From assembly GCF_900544955.1 (NCBI RefSeq), contig NZ_UQXD01000002.1:38879-102878 (forward strand): a stretch of DNA of 64,000 nt. Direction: 5' to 3'. Positions within the stretch are counted from its first letter, which is position 1. Each line of letters starts with the position of its first letter. The notes under the pieces are model-generated. The model did not search any database. It was not told the DNA's origin and saw only the letters and a list, made by a program, of their open reading frames with translations. Both the position numbers and the translations under genes were made by a program. This DNA is from an uncultured Oscillibacter sp. Its GTDB lineage: Bacteria > Bacillota > Clostridia > Oscillospirales > Oscillospiraceae. Of this stretch, positions 41,673-51,250 are shown one piece after another.

Positions 41673-44441
41673 TCACCCAATCCACCGCCGCAGCACATCC
41701 ATCAGATGGTCCACATCGATGGGCTTTGCAATGTGATCGTTCATCCCGGCCATCAGCGACTTTCCAAGATCAGACGCAAAGGCATTGGCCGTCAGCGCCA
41801 GAATGGGAATGCTGCGGGCGTCCCTCCGGGGCAGGGCGCGGATCTCCTCCGTGGCCTGGTAGCCGTTCATCACCGGCATCTGAATGTCCATCAAAATGCA
41901 GCAGTACCGCCCCGGCGGCGCGGCGCGGAAGGTCTCCACCGCCTGCCGCCCGTCCTCCGCCGTGTCCACCAGGAAGCCCCTCATTTGCAGCAGCTCCGCC
42001 GCGATCTCCCGGTTCAGCTCGTTGTCCTCCACCAGGAGGATGCGCTTGCCGGCGAAGGCGGCGGGGGCCCGCTCCGGCGCCTTCGCCGGCTCCGGATGGC
42101 CGTTCTGGCAGAACTGGTGGAAGGTGTGGGCCATCCGGGATTTGAACAGGGGTTTTGCGAGAAAGTCGTCCGCGCCCGCCTGCCGGAACTCTGCCTCGAT
42201 GTCGGAGTAGTCGTAGGCAGAAATGACGATGATGGGGGTGTGGCGGCCCACCGCCCGCCGGATGGCCTTGACCGTCTCCAGCCCGTCCATCACCGGCATC
42301 TGCCAGTCCAGGATGACGGAGAAGAAGTCCTCGCCCCGGTCATGGGCGGCGACGACCCGCTCCAGGGCCTCCGGCCCGGACAGCACCCACTCACCCCGCA
42401 TCCCCAGCTCGCTCAACAGCTCCGTCGCACTCTCGCACACCACCTGGTCGTCGTCCACCACCAGCACCGGAAGGCCCGCCAGCTCCTCGCCGTAGGTCTC
42501 CTCCCCGCCCAGCTCCAGGGAGAGGGCCACCACAAACTGGCTCCCCTCGCCCAGACGGCTCTTAACCTCAATCGTGCCGTTCATCATGTGCACGATGTTC
42601 TCCGTAATGGTCATGCCCAGCCCCGTCCCCTGGGTCTTGCTGATGCGGGAGTCCTCCGCCCGGGTAAAGGGCTCGAAGATGTGCCGCACAAACTCTTCGC
42701 TCATCCCGATGCCGTTGTCGGTGACGATGAATTCATACTGCCCCCGGCCCGGGGTGATGGACGTCCGCTCCCGCAGCCGCAGGCTGATGGTGCCGCCCTC
42801 CGGGGTGTACTTCACCGCATTGGAGAGCAGGTTCATCAGCACCTGCTGCATCCGGCCCATGTCCGTAATCACCGTCTCATGGCGCACGTGGTCGGCGCTC
42901 ATTTGCAGCTCCTGGCGCTTCTGGCTCACCAGGGGGCGGCAGATGTCCATCACATCCTCCATCAGCTGCGGCAGGGACACCGCCTCGGCGGACAGGTCCA
43001 CCCGCCCGCTCTCGATTTTGGACATGTCCAGCACCTCGTTAATCAGCCCCAGCAGATGCCGGCTGGAGGCACTGATCTTCCCAAGGCAGTCCCGCACCTT
43101 CTCCTGATTGTCCAGGTTCGCCTGGGCGATGACCGACATCCCCATGATGGCGTTCATGGGCGTGCGGATATCGTGGCTCATGGCGGAGAGGAAGTTGGTC
43201 TTGGCGTCGCTGGCCACCCGGGCGGCCTGATAGGCGTCCTCCAGCGCCCGGCGCTGCCGGGCCTGCTCCTCCCGCTCCCTGGTTACGTCGATGCCGACGC
43301 TGTAAAAGGAGGGAATGCCGTCCCAGCTGTCCTCCCCCCTAACATAGCTGAAGGTCATGGTCAGGATTTTTACCGCGCCGTCCCGGGTGACGATGCGGGA
43401 CTCCGCCACCGCCTGCTTTCCGGCGTCCCTGGCGCTCCGCATCACCGCGGTGGCGCGGCCGATGTCCTCCGGATGGACGTAGCCGCACTGGCGGTGCAGC
43501 TCCTGCTCAAACTGCTCCTCGGTATAGCCGATCAGGTCCAAGAATCCGCCGCCGTACCAGAGCACCGTCCGCATGTCCCGGGCGTCCATCCGCGCAAAAC
43601 CGCCGGGCACGGTCTGAATGAGGGCGTCCCGCTCCCGGTCCTTCTTGGCCAGCTTGTACTCCGCGCTCTGCATATCGTGGGACAGCTCGATGCGGGCCCG
43701 GCGGCCCTCCCAGTTGATCACCCGATTCTTGATCATAAACCGCCTCTCCAAAACCGGGTTGTCGAACTCCCACTCGTAGAAGGCGTCCTCCGTCAATTTG
43801 TCGTTGGTGCAGAAGGGGCAGGGGGAGGTTCTGCCCTGGATGACCTCGTAGCACTTCCGGCCCAGCATCTCGCAGGCAGGCCGGTGCATCACCTCGCAGG
43901 CGCTCTGGTTGAGGTAGAGCAGCTCGTAGGTCTCCATATCGCTGATGTACACATTGCCCACGTATGTATCCATCATCCAGTGGAAGTACTGCAGCTTCTG
44001 GCGGTAGAGGCGGTCCAGCTCCTCCCTCTCCGCCGCCAGGGCGCCCACGTCTGCAAACTCCGCCTGCAGCACGGGGCCGCCCTCCGGGCGGTCCAGAATG
44101 CTGCCGGAGAGCTGCGTCCACAAAAAGCCGCCCTCCGCCAGGGGAAGCCGGACCGTCAGACGGACGGCGCGGCTGCCGCCGGCTTCCGCCTGGGACAGCT
44201 CCCGCTGAAGCAGGGCGAAGTCCTCCGGATAGCCGGCATAGTACCCGCACAGCGATCCATAGCGGGCGGTGAAGTCCTCGCGGGAGGTATGAATCCGCCT
44301 AAAAAAGCCGGCGTTTCCCCATAGAAACGTCAGCTCCGCGTCCAACCGGCAGCAAATCACACCGGTCTCCAGCGCATTGAGGGCCTCCGGGCACGCCTGG
44401 GCAGCCCCGCCGCCCGGCCCGGTCAGATTCCGACGTTCCAT
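41673..44441 (-). CDS. hybrid sensor histidine kinase with two receivers
   Basis: 922 residues from the ATG at 44441 (AGGAG upstream). Three PAS-type domains occupy about 1-390, including CYEVIQGRTSPCPFC. HisKA has its phospho-His near 423 (AMSHDIRTPMNAIMG), HATPase about 480-640 (GTGLGMTITENIVHMMNG), receiver 1 has phospho-Asp near 712 (ILDWQMPVMDG) and receiver 2 near 852 (ILMDIQMPVMNG). No membrane segment is seen, so it is cytosolic. Ligand unknown. It is divergent from the GntR-like gene and related to the pseudogene downstream. Confidence 0.92.
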   Translation of the reverse strand: MERRNLTGPGGGAAQACPEALNALETGVICCRLDAELTFLWGNAGFFRRIHTSREDFTARYGSLCGYYAGYPEDFALLQRELSQAEAGGSRAVRLTVRLPLAEGGFLWTQLSGSILDRPEGGPVLQAEFADVGALAAEREELDRLYRQKLQYFHWMMDTYVGNVYISDMETYELLYLNQSACEVMHRPACEMLGRKCYEVIQGRTSPCPFCTNDKLTEDAFYEWEFDNPVLERRFMIKNRVINWEGRRARIELSHDMQSAEYKLAKKDRERDALIQTVPGGFARMDARDMRTVLWYGGGFLDLIGYTEEQFEQELHRQCGYVHPEDIGRATAVMRSARDAGKQAVAESRIVTRDGAVKILTMTFSYVRGEDSWDGIPSFYSVGIDVTREREEQARQRRALEDAYQAARVASDAKTNFLSAMSHDIRTPMNAIMGMSVIAQANLDNQEKVRDCLGKISASSRHLLGLINEVLDMSKIESGRVDLSAEAVSLPQLMEDVMDICRPLVSQKRQELQMSADHVRHETVITDMGRMQQVLMNLLSNAVKYTPEGGTISLRLRERTSITPGRGQYEFIVTDNGIGMSEEFVRHIFEPFTRAEDSRISKTQGTGLGMTITENIVHMMNGTIEVKSRLGEGSQFVVALSLELGGEETYGEELAGLPVLVVDDDQVVCESATELLSELGMRGEWVLSGPEALERVVAAHDRGEDFFSVILDWQMPVMDGLETVKAIRRAVGRHTPIIVISAYDYSDIEAEFRQAGADDFLAKPLFKSRMAHTFHQFCQNGHPEPAKAPERAPAAFAGKRILLVEDNELNREIAAELLQMRGFLVDTAEDGRQAVETFRAAPPGRYCCILMDIQMPVMNGYQATEEIRALPRRDARSIPILALTANAFASDLGKSLMAGMNDHIAKPIDVDHLMDVLRRWIG

Positions 44442-44634
44442 ACCTGCATCTCCTGTTTTCTTCAGCCGGCAGAGCACCCTCTGCCGCGCGCGTAGTCGCT
44501 CACATTCCATATTTAGAAAAGTATAGCAAAAGAAAAGAAAAATAGCAACTGTTTGCCGGCATTTGTGGCGAGCGGAAGGAAAATCTGGTGTCATTTTCCC
44601 AGAGGAGACAGAATGCCCAAAGGAGGACGGGACT

Positions 44635-45596
44635 TTGGAACAGGAAACGGAGCTGCATCGGGCCGTATACGCGTTCTTGCGGACGCAGATTGCGTTTGGA
44701 TTCTACGGGTTTTCGGAGAGCCTGCCCACCATGGAGGAACTGAGCAGGCAGTCCCGCATCTCCCTGAATACCGTGAAAGCCGCCTACCACTCTATGCGGC
44801 GGGGGACTTCCCCTCCGGCGCGGAGACCGCCTTCCACTGGAGCGCCTATCGGAAATCCTCCCAGCGCTGCTACTCCCTCGCCATCGGGCTGCTCACCGGG
44901 AGCAGCCGCGGCGCATACCCGGCGGGGAGCTATCTGCCTCCGGCCGGACGGCTGGCCGGCGAAGCGGGCGTCTCCGTCAGCACCGTCCGGCGGACCGTCA
45001 GCCTGCTGAACAGCATTGGGGCGGTGAAGTCCTCCAGAACGCTAGGCGTATGCGTGCTGCCCCCCGAGCAGAGTGCGGAGAACTGCGATTTGACGCGGCC
45101 GGACATCCGGAGCCGCCTGCTGGATTTGACCGCGGGACTGCAACTATACGCCCTGTCCGCCCGGGCCGTGTCGGCGCTCACGCTGTCCGCCCTGGACGCA
45201 GACGCCCTCCGTCAGTGGAGCCGGCGCCTCTCGGGGCTGCAAAGCGGGCGGCGCTACGAGCTGGCCGCCTACGCGTCGTTGGAGCTGCTCTCCAAACAGA
45301 CGCCCTACGGGACCATCCGGACGGTTTACACAGAGCTTTTGCAGCTGTTCTTCTGGGGAAACCCGCTGCGGGGAACGCGGGGCGCAACCGAGGAGAACCG
45401 GCGGTCTTTCGACCCGCTGTCCAGCCGGATGCATGGGGCGCTGGAAGCGCGGGACATCCCCCGCTTTTCCGCACTGCTGGAGGCGCTGCTGCTCCACGAG
45501 CTGCGGGTTACGGTGGACGCGCTTTTGGCCCTGGGAATCGGGGAGGCGCGCGCTCTCCTGATCCCGGACGAGGACGAATTCCAGGCGATCCCGTAG
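44635..45596 (+). pseudogene. GntR-like regulator with frameshift
   Basis: A TTG at 44635 with AAAGGAGG 8 nt upstream encodes MEQETELHRAVYAFLRTQIA, then a GntR winged helix (ESLPTMEELSRQSRISLNTV KAAYHSMRR). At a GGGGG run near 44806 the coding frame switches and continues GDFPSGAETAFHWSAYRKSS, then a second HTH-like part (LAGEAGVSVSTVRRTVSLLN) to a stop at 45594-45596. One extra G restores a protein of about 320 residues. Divergent from the hybrid kinase. Could be a sequencing error or a phase-variable gene. Confidence 0.65.
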
Positions 45597-45756
45597 AGCG
45601 GCAGCCGACGCGCCGCGGCGGATGCCCTCGGCTTGGGACGGCGTAGGACACAGCAGAGGGCCCCGCAGGTGGCGCCACCGTTTACAGGAGACGAAGCGGG
45701 CGGAGGTCCTTTGCAGGACATGGACTGGCGGCGGTACAGGTCCCGCTGTTTGACGG

Positions 45757-45799
45757 AAACTGTGAGGCCGACGCCTTTTGGGCGTCGGCCTCACAGTTT
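45757..45799. terminator. strong hairpin after the GntR-like gene
   Basis: AAACTGTGAGGCCGACGCC pairs with GGCGTCGGCCTCACAGTTT around TTTTG, followed by TT. The gap 45597-45889 holds this hairpin and no supportable gene; the degenerate end of array 2 begins at 45890. Confidence 0.75.
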
Positions 45800-45889
45800 T
45801 CGCAGAAGGTTGCGTGACAAGGATGATTTTGGGCGTATCCCCAGGGAATGTGCCATGACGGAGCGGGCGTACCCGACGCCGGAGGAGCC

Positions 45890-46465
45890 ATTTTAAACCA
45901 TGCACCCCTTGCGGGGCGCGACGAGATACTTTGCTACTTGAAGTACAGATACACCTCATCAATATTTCAACTCACGCGCCCTCGACAGGTACAATGACCT
46001 CATCCTCCGCGACGATCTTGAGAACGACGAATTTCAACCCACGCGCCCCTCGCGGGGCGCGACAGGACAACTGCAAGACCCGGAGCGAGTTTATCGAATT
46101 TCAATCCACGCGCCCCTCGCGGGGCGCGACGCATTATTGGCACTTTCGTCCATGCGCATCTCTATTTCAATCCACGCGCCCCTCGCGGGGCGCGACCCTT
46201 CACCAGATGGAGGCCGGGTTTCACGTCGTTATTTCAATCCACGCGCCCCTCGCGGGGCGCGACTGGCCTGGGCGTCGACGAGCTGCTTGAAAAATGGAGG
46301 TTTCAATTCACGCGCCCCTCGCGGGGCGCGACTTCATGGTGTCTTTCTCCTGACTGCCTGCTGTATGTTTCAATCCACGCGCCCCTCGCGGGGCGCGACC
46401 ATGCCGGAGATTGTCTCACCCTTGTCCCCTTTGTTTCAATCCACGCGCCCCTCGCGGGGCGCGAC
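45890..46465 (-). CRISPR. CRISPR array 2, type I-C, nine repeats
   Basis: 33-bp repeats at 46433, 46367, 46300, 46231, 46164, 46098, 46031, then a truncated copy (45964-45986) and a degenerate one (45890-45922). On the minus strand the repeat is GTC, stem GCGCCCC/GGGGCGC around GCGA, then GTGGATTGAAAT, the classical I-C form. Spacers are 33-36 bp, with 41-44 bp between the decayed copies. The leader-side (newest) end is at 46465 next to cas2, and decay grows to the left. Confidence 0.97.
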
Positions 46466-46636
46466 TGCAAAAGTGCACAGAATCCCTGCGCGTTTCTATA
46501 TAGCATTCACAAATTTGGGACACATTCCCCGTCATTTTCCCAGAAAAACCGCGTTTTCCCCTTGCTAAATGCCAAAACGGCCCCTTCCGCACTGTGCGAA
46601 CCACTCCGCTTTCCGCTGTTTGCTTCCACTTCGCAC
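46466..46636 (-). promoter_or_regulatory. CRISPR leader of array 2
   Basis: 171 bp between cas2 and the first repeat. An extended -10 TGCTATATA (46505-46497) would start transcription about 25 nt before the first repeat. It shares blocks with the leader of array 1. Confidence 0.65.
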
Positions 46637-46927
46637 TCAAATAATCATGGGTTCCTCCGGCAGATAGGCGGTCTTGGCTCCAAAATGCTCGATCTTGTTC
46701 TCATAGCGGTTTCCCAGGTAGTAAAAGCGCAGGCTGTCCTTCTCCGCATTCATGATGCCCAGCAACTTCGCCTGCAGCGCCCGGCACTGGGCGGGATCCA
46801 GCAGGCACTCAAACACCGAGCACTGGACCCGCTGGCCGTAGTTGACGCACTGCTTTGCGATTTGGCGCAGCCTCCTCCGGCCGGCGGCGTCCTCCGTATT
46901 GACGTCGTACGTGATCAGTACCAGCAT
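46637..46927 (-). CDS. cas2: CRISPR-associated endonuclease Cas2
   Basis: 96 residues from MLVLITYDVNTEDAAGRRRL; the ferredoxin-like fold with metal-binding Asp in YDVNTED and the C-terminal EHFGAKTAYLPEEPMII is typical of type I-C. Cas2 bridges Cas1 dimers in the spacer-integration complex. The start is the ATG at 46927, 4 nt after the cas1 stop. A decayed second copy lies at 37950-38260. Confidence 0.97.
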   Translation of the reverse strand: MLVLITYDVNTEDAAGRRRLRQIAKQCVNYGQRVQCSVFECLLDPAQCRALQAKLLGIMNAEKDSLRFYYLGNRYENKIEHFGAKTAYLPEEPMII

Positions 46928-46931
46928 GTTC

Positions 46932-47963
46932 TCACTTCCATAAAAACGGCGGATATGCGTCCAAATCCCCCCGCAGGTACCGGGCAAGCAGCAGCGCCTG
47001 CACGTAGGGCACCATCCCCCAGGGCAGCTTTTCTCCCAGGTACGGGTGGGTCAGCACGTCCTTTTTCCTCTCCTGCCAGCGCTGCAAAAAGGTCTTTCGC
47101 TCCGCCTCCGTCAACAGCACGGCGCCGTTTTCCGAAAAGGAGAAGTCCGTGCCCCCGACCATCCGGTTGTTGATCAGCGTCAGCACAAACCGGTCGGCCA
47201 TGCACGGGCGCAGCTCCTCCATCAAGTCCAGGGCCAGGGAGCTCCTGCCGGGGCGGTCCCGGTGCAGAAACCCCACATAGGCGTCCAGGCCCACGCTCTC
47301 CAGCGCGGACGCGCAGTCGTGGGCCAGCAGGCTGTACGCAAAGGAGAGCAGGGCGTTGACGGCGTCCAGCGGCGGGCGGCGGCTTCTGCCGTGGAAGGAA
47401 AAGACCTCCCTGCCGCTGAGAATCCGGTCGTCGAAGACCGCAAAGTAGGCGGCGGCGCCAATCCCCTCCAGGCCCCGCAGCTCCTCCAGGGAGGCCGCCT
47501 CCCGGACCTGCGGCAAAAGCGCCCGGATCCGCTCCGCCGCGCCGGACAGCTTCTCCCCGTCCACCCGCAGACTGTGGTCCCGGCAGATCCGCAGGATGCT
47601 CCATCGGGCGTTATACAGCTTGCCGAAAATCATCGTCCGCGCAATCCGGCAGCTCTCCTCCTGGCTATCGGCAGCCCGGTACTGGGTGCGCCGCAGCAGC
47701 ACGTTCCCGCCGCCGCGTCCGCCCACCCGGGCCAGAAACCGCCCCCGGGGCGTGCAGAAGGAAAGGCCGATCCCCCGTTCCGCACAGGCGCCCATCAGCG
47801 CCGGCGAGGCCCCCGCGTAGGAGAACACTACCATGCCCTGCAGCGCGTGCAGCGGATACCGGGCCACCGTCTCCCCGCCGCGGCTGGCCACCACGTTCTC
47901 CCCGTCCAGGGACAGATAGAGGTCCTCCGACGTCACAAAGAGGGTATTCAGCAGATGTCTCAT
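46932..47963 (-). CDS. cas1: CRISPR-associated integrase Cas1
   Basis: 343 residues. Catalytic acidic and His sites are visible in RGLEGIGAAAYFAVFDDRIL (Glu), YVGFLHRDRPGRSSLALDLM (His) and EELRPCMADR (Glu/Asp). Its start ATG at 47963 overlaps the cas4 stop (ATGA). It integrates new spacers at the leader end of array 2, and conceivably array 1. Confidence 0.97.
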   Translation of the reverse strand: MRHLLNTLFVTSEDLYLSLDGENVVASRGGETVARYPLHALQGMVVFSYAGASPALMGACAERGIGLSFCTPRGRFLARVGGRGGGNVLLRRTQYRAADSQEESCRIARTMIFGKLYNARWSILRICRDHSLRVDGEKLSGAAERIRALLPQVREAASLEELRGLEGIGAAAYFAVFDDRILSGREVFSFHGRSRRPPLDAVNALLSFAYSLLAHDCASALESVGLDAYVGFLHRDRPGRSSLALDLMEELRPCMADRFVLTLINNRMVGGTDFSFSENGAVLLTEAERKTFLQRWQERKKDVLTHPYLGEKLPWGMVPYVQALLLARYLRGDLDAYPPFLWK

Positions 47964-48622
47964 TCCCGCTCCTCCATGGCCTCCCGCAGGTAGGCGGAGG
48001 CCGACTTCGCCCGCAGCAGTCCGGGCAGGCACAGGTCCTTCAAAGAACAGGCGTTACAGGCCTTCGTGGGCTTGACCCGGGGCGTGCGGCGCCTTTGGTA
48101 CAGCCGGTGCATCTCCTCCAAGCAGTCCCGCACCTCCCGGCGCAGGTCCTCCGTCAGCGGTACCGCCGTCCGTCGGCGGGGCTCTCCGTAGTACAGCGCC
48201 CCCTCCGGGATGGAGCAGCAGAGCATCTCCTCCAGGCACATGGCCTGACCGCACAGCTGCAGCTCGTCCGCCAGGCCCTCCTTCGGCCTGCCCTTCTTAT
48301 ACTCCACGGGGTAGGGCTGCCACAGCCCCTCCCGGCCGTGCAGCGAAACGCCGGACGGGTCCCGGCGGAACTCCACCACGTCGCACTGGCCGGACACTCC
48401 CAGGGACGGGGAAAAGACGGACAGGCCCCGGGTGATGAGCAGGTCTCCCCGGCTCTCCTGAAACCCCTTGTCATGGGCGGCCTGGTGCATCAGGGCGCCG
48501 TCCACCGTCCGGAGATTCTCCGCCCATTGGTTTTCAATGTGGATGAGGGCCCACTGGCGGCGGCAGAACCGAAAATGCTGGAAGCCGGAGAGGAGGAGGT
48601 AGTCCTCCTCCTGATCAATCAC
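47960..48622 (-). CDS. cas4: CRISPR-associated exonuclease Cas4
   Basis: 220 residues from a GTG at 48620-48622 overlapping the cas7 stop (GTGA). It begins MIDQEEDYLLLSGFQHFRFC. The Fe-S cysteines are FCRRQW near the N-terminus and CNACSLKDLCLPG near the C-terminus; the RecB-like nuclease motifs are GQCDVVEF and PYPVEYKKGRPKEG. Cas4 trims prespacers and selects the PAM end in type I-C adaptation. No ATG is available nearby, so the GTG start is well supported. Confidence 0.93.
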   Translation of the reverse strand: MIDQEEDYLLLSGFQHFRFCRRQWALIHIENQWAENLRTVDGALMHQAAHDKGFQESRGDLLITRGLSVFSPSLGVSGQCDVVEFRRDPSGVSLHGREGLWQPYPVEYKKGRPKEGLADELQLCGQAMCLEEMLCCSIPEGALYYGEPRRRTAVPLTEDLRREVRDCLEEMHRLYQRRRTPRVKPTKACNACSLKDLCLPGLLRAKSASAYLREAMEERE

Positions 48623-49515
48623 CCCATCCGCGTGCAGGTGACGCCCTCCGGCAGGGAATCTTCGTCCACGGTCACGATGTAGTCCTGATAGGAGCGGGCC
48701 GGGGCCGGGTCGTCCGGCACTCTGCGCCGCACCCGGACGCACTCGAAGAGCTTGTGGGCCGGGGCGCAGCCCAGCTCGCTGTCGTGCTTGAACACAATCA
48801 GCTCCCGCACGGCCATCTTTCCCCGGGCGGCGGAGTGGTCGTGCTCGAACATGTTGAGGATGGCCTCCCACAAGAGCGCCAGGTCCTCCTCCGAAAAGCC
48901 GGTGGTCTTGCGGGCCAGGTTGGCGGAGATATAGCCCTCGCACCGGTAGAGGCCGTAGGGCACGATGTACTTCCGGCCTATCTCCGTCCCCTTCGTCTCC
49001 GCGTCCGCCTCGGTGGTGATGGCCACGCGGGTGATGGTGACCTCCTGGGGCAGGATGGGCTCCACGCTGCGGGCAAAGCCCAGCTGCACGGGGCCGCGGA
49101 CCTGGCCGCAGTTCAGGGCGGCCTTCATAAAGGTGGTCATCACGGCGCCGAAGGTGCGGATATCGTAGAAATTCCGGCACATCCAGTCCCGCACCTTCCG
49201 GTCCAGCTCCGGGTCGGCCTTCTTTTTCTCCCTGGCGGTCTTCTCCGTCACCTCCAGCTCGGCGAAGGCCTCCGCGTCGCTGCGGTTCAGGGGAACGCCC
49301 TCCTTCACATAGATGCGGTAGCCGGTGGCGTCCTCCTTTACCGTCTCCACATAGTTGCGGATCTTCCGCTTCAGGCACACGTCCGTGACGAGGCCGAGAT
49401 CGGTCTCCGGGTCCACCCGGGGCATGTTGCCCGCGTCGGGGTCGCCGTTGGGATTTCCGTTCTCCACGTCGAACAGGATGACAAACTCATAGCGATTGCG
49501 AATCACGTCAGACAT
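48619..49515 (-). CDS. cas7c: Cascade backbone subunit Cas7 (Csd2)
   Basis: 298 residues starting MSDVIRNRYEFVILFDVENG. The N-terminal NGNPNGDPDAGNMPRVDPET, RKIRNYVETVKEDATGYRIY and DIRTFGAVMTTFMKAALNCG blocks are characteristic of Csd2. It polymerises along the crRNA spacer. The ATG at 49515 has AGGAGG upstream and overlaps the cas8c end by 8 nt. Confidence 0.96.
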   Translation of the reverse strand: MSDVIRNRYEFVILFDVENGNPNGDPDAGNMPRVDPETDLGLVTDVCLKRKIRNYVETVKEDATGYRIYVKEGVPLNRSDAEAFAELEVTEKTAREKKKADPELDRKVRDWMCRNFYDIRTFGAVMTTFMKAALNCGQVRGPVQLGFARSVEPILPQEVTITRVAITTEADAETKGTEIGRKYIVPYGLYRCEGYISANLARKTTGFSEEDLALLWEAILNMFEHDHSAARGKMAVRELIVFKHDSELGCAPAHKLFECVRVRRRVPDDPAPARSYQDYIVTVDEDSLPEGVTCTRMG

Positions 49516-51250
49516 GTCCGTTCTCCTCCTTTTTTGCATACCGCTTCTGTGTCTGGTGATAGTAGCCCAGCTGGAACGCGCCCTGCTGGGGCAGGTTCAG
49601 GCGGGGCGGAAGCTCCTGGGCGAGAATGCCCAGCAACTCCGTGATCTTCTTTTGGTAGAAAACTCTTCCGCCGGGCCCCAGCTTCCGCAGGTGCTTTTGC
49701 GTCAGGCTCAGCAGAACCGGGAAGATGCGGCCGGGGGTGGACGCCGCGGTGTTGAAGTACCGATCCACGATGGTGGTGTTGATCCGGGGATTGGCGGCGG
49801 ACTGAACCGCCTCCAACACGGAGAACAGCCGGCCCAGCGTATAGGGGACGTCGGTGCACTCTGGGTTCAGGGACACGGTCAAAACCTCCTTTGGAACATC
49901 CCGGTGGGTGTTCTGCAAATAATACGCCTTGAGGATGGCGGCACGGCCACGGGTGACCGCGTGCTCGGCGCGGATGCGGAGCACCGCGCCGTTCAAAAGG
50001 GTGGCGGGGTACGGCGCGTCCAGCAGGACGGACCGGAGCAGCTCCCCGGACATGCCGGGGACGGGGGCCTTGTCCCGGGTGTTTTGGTTGACGGTCTCCC
50101 CCAGCACCTTCCAGATGGGAAGGGTCTCAAACTTGTCGTAGGCGGGCCGTTCGATCTCCAGGCGGTCGTAATGCGCCTGGACATGATGCAAAAATCCGCC
50201 GAAGGAGTCTCGCAGGAAGAAGCGGACGGACAGCCGGGCGGCGTTGGGGGCCAGGCCCAGGACGTAAAAGGGCTTTTTGTCATCCAGCAGCGTCCCTTCC
50301 CATTGGACGGGGCTTCCCCGGAGCAGACGCTGCACCGTCTCCCGCAGCTCCCGCTCCGTATAGAGGCCGGACCGGGCGCCGAAGGCGAAGGCCCCGAACA
50401 CCGACGGATAGGCGTCCTCGCCCCCCTCGGACCAGCAGAGTACCGTGGTGTCCCCCACGCGGATCACGTGCTCCCGGTCGGCCAGCAGGTGGTTCAGCGC
50501 CGCCGTGTAGGCGAAGGCCGCGTATTTGCCCACCGGCGCGTTGTAGTTCTGCTCCTTTCCGTAGGAGCAGAACGCCGGGGCGTTGAAGGACACCAGGGCG
50601 GCGCCGCTGGACTGGGCCCCCTGGACGCCGCGGATGGCCGGATGGACGGCCTCCGCCACGGCCTCCCTCCCCGTCACCAGGCAGGTCATCCGGGGACCGT
50701 CCTCCGCCTCGTCGTAGGCGGCCTGCCAGGCCTCCCGCACGGCGGGGTCCTCATGGACAAAGGCGCCGTCGTACCGGAAGACCAGATTGGCCCCGGAGGA
50801 GACGGCCTCCGGCGCATCCAGCAGCGCCGGGTGGGCGGCGGCCGCCTCCGGCTCCCAGGTCTGAAAGAAGGCCAGCACCGCCCGGGCCGCCGGGGAATCC
50901 ACCCCGGTGAGCAGCCGCTCATGGAGGGCCTTGCCGGCGGCAAAGCACTTGCGCGTCCGCTGGGGGTTGCCCTTGCCGTCGATGCCCAGCAGGTAGCCGG
51001 AGTTATCGCACAGGAAGTTGGCCGTCACGTCCACACTCCGCTTCACCGGCGCGGGCAGCCGCTCCATCGCCCGGGGGACCGGCTTCTTCCCCTTGGCCGG
51101 CTCCGTCAGCAGCGACGCGACCTGCACCAGCCGCCCCTGATCGTCCAGGCAGAGGGCGTAGGCGGCCTTGCCCCGGGTCCAGCCGGGCTGGGCGATCTCT
51201 CCCCGGGCCACCAGGTCCTCATAGTGCCCCACCAAGGCCTGCAAAATCAT
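49508..51250 (-). CDS. cas8c: Cascade large subunit Cas8c (Csd1)
   Basis: 580 residues starting MILQALVGHYEDLVARGEIA. Csd1 features include YALCLDDQGRLVQVASLLTE, NFLCDNSGYLLGIDGKGNPQ, and KPFYVLGLAPNAARLSVRFF. Cas8c recognises the PAM and stabilises the R-loop; in I-C an internal start often yields Cas11. The start overlaps the cas5c stop by 4 nt. Confidence 0.96.
   Translation of the reverse strand: MILQALVGHYEDLVARGEIAQPGWTRGKAAYALCLDDQGRLVQVASLLTEPAKGKKPVPRAMERLPAPVKRSVDVTANFLCDNSGYLLGIDGKGNPQRTRKCFAAGKALHERLLTGVDSPAARAVLAFFQTWEPEAAAAHPALLDAPEAVSSGANLVFRYDGAFVHEDPAVREAWQAAYDEAEDGPRMTCLVTGREAVAEAVHPAIRGVQGAQSSGAALVSFNAPAFCSYGKEQNYNAPVGKYAAFAYTAALNHLLADREHVIRVGDTTVLCWSEGGEDAYPSVFGAFAFGARSGLYTERELRETVQRLLRGSPVQWEGTLLDDKKPFYVLGLAPNAARLSVRFFLRDSFGGFLHHVQAHYDRLEIERPAYDKFETLPIWKVLGETVNQNTRDKAPVPGMSGELLRSVLLDAPYPATLLNGAVLRIRAEHAVTRGRAAILKAYYLQNTHRDVPKEVLTVSLNPECTDVPYTLGRLFSVLEAVQSAANPRINTTIVDRYFNTAASTPGRIFPVLLSLTQKHLRKLGPGGRVFYQKKITELLGILAQELPPRLNLPQQGAFQLGYYHQTQKRYAKKEENGHV

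Noticed and set aside
38404..46465. Spacers targeting genes inside this window
   Set aside because: No spacer was seen to match other parts of the window by eye; a proper search is needed for phage or self targets.
45931..46568. Plus-strand frames with repeated FQSTRPSRGAT-like peptides
   Set aside because: These are translations of the CRISPR array 2 repeats, not proteins.
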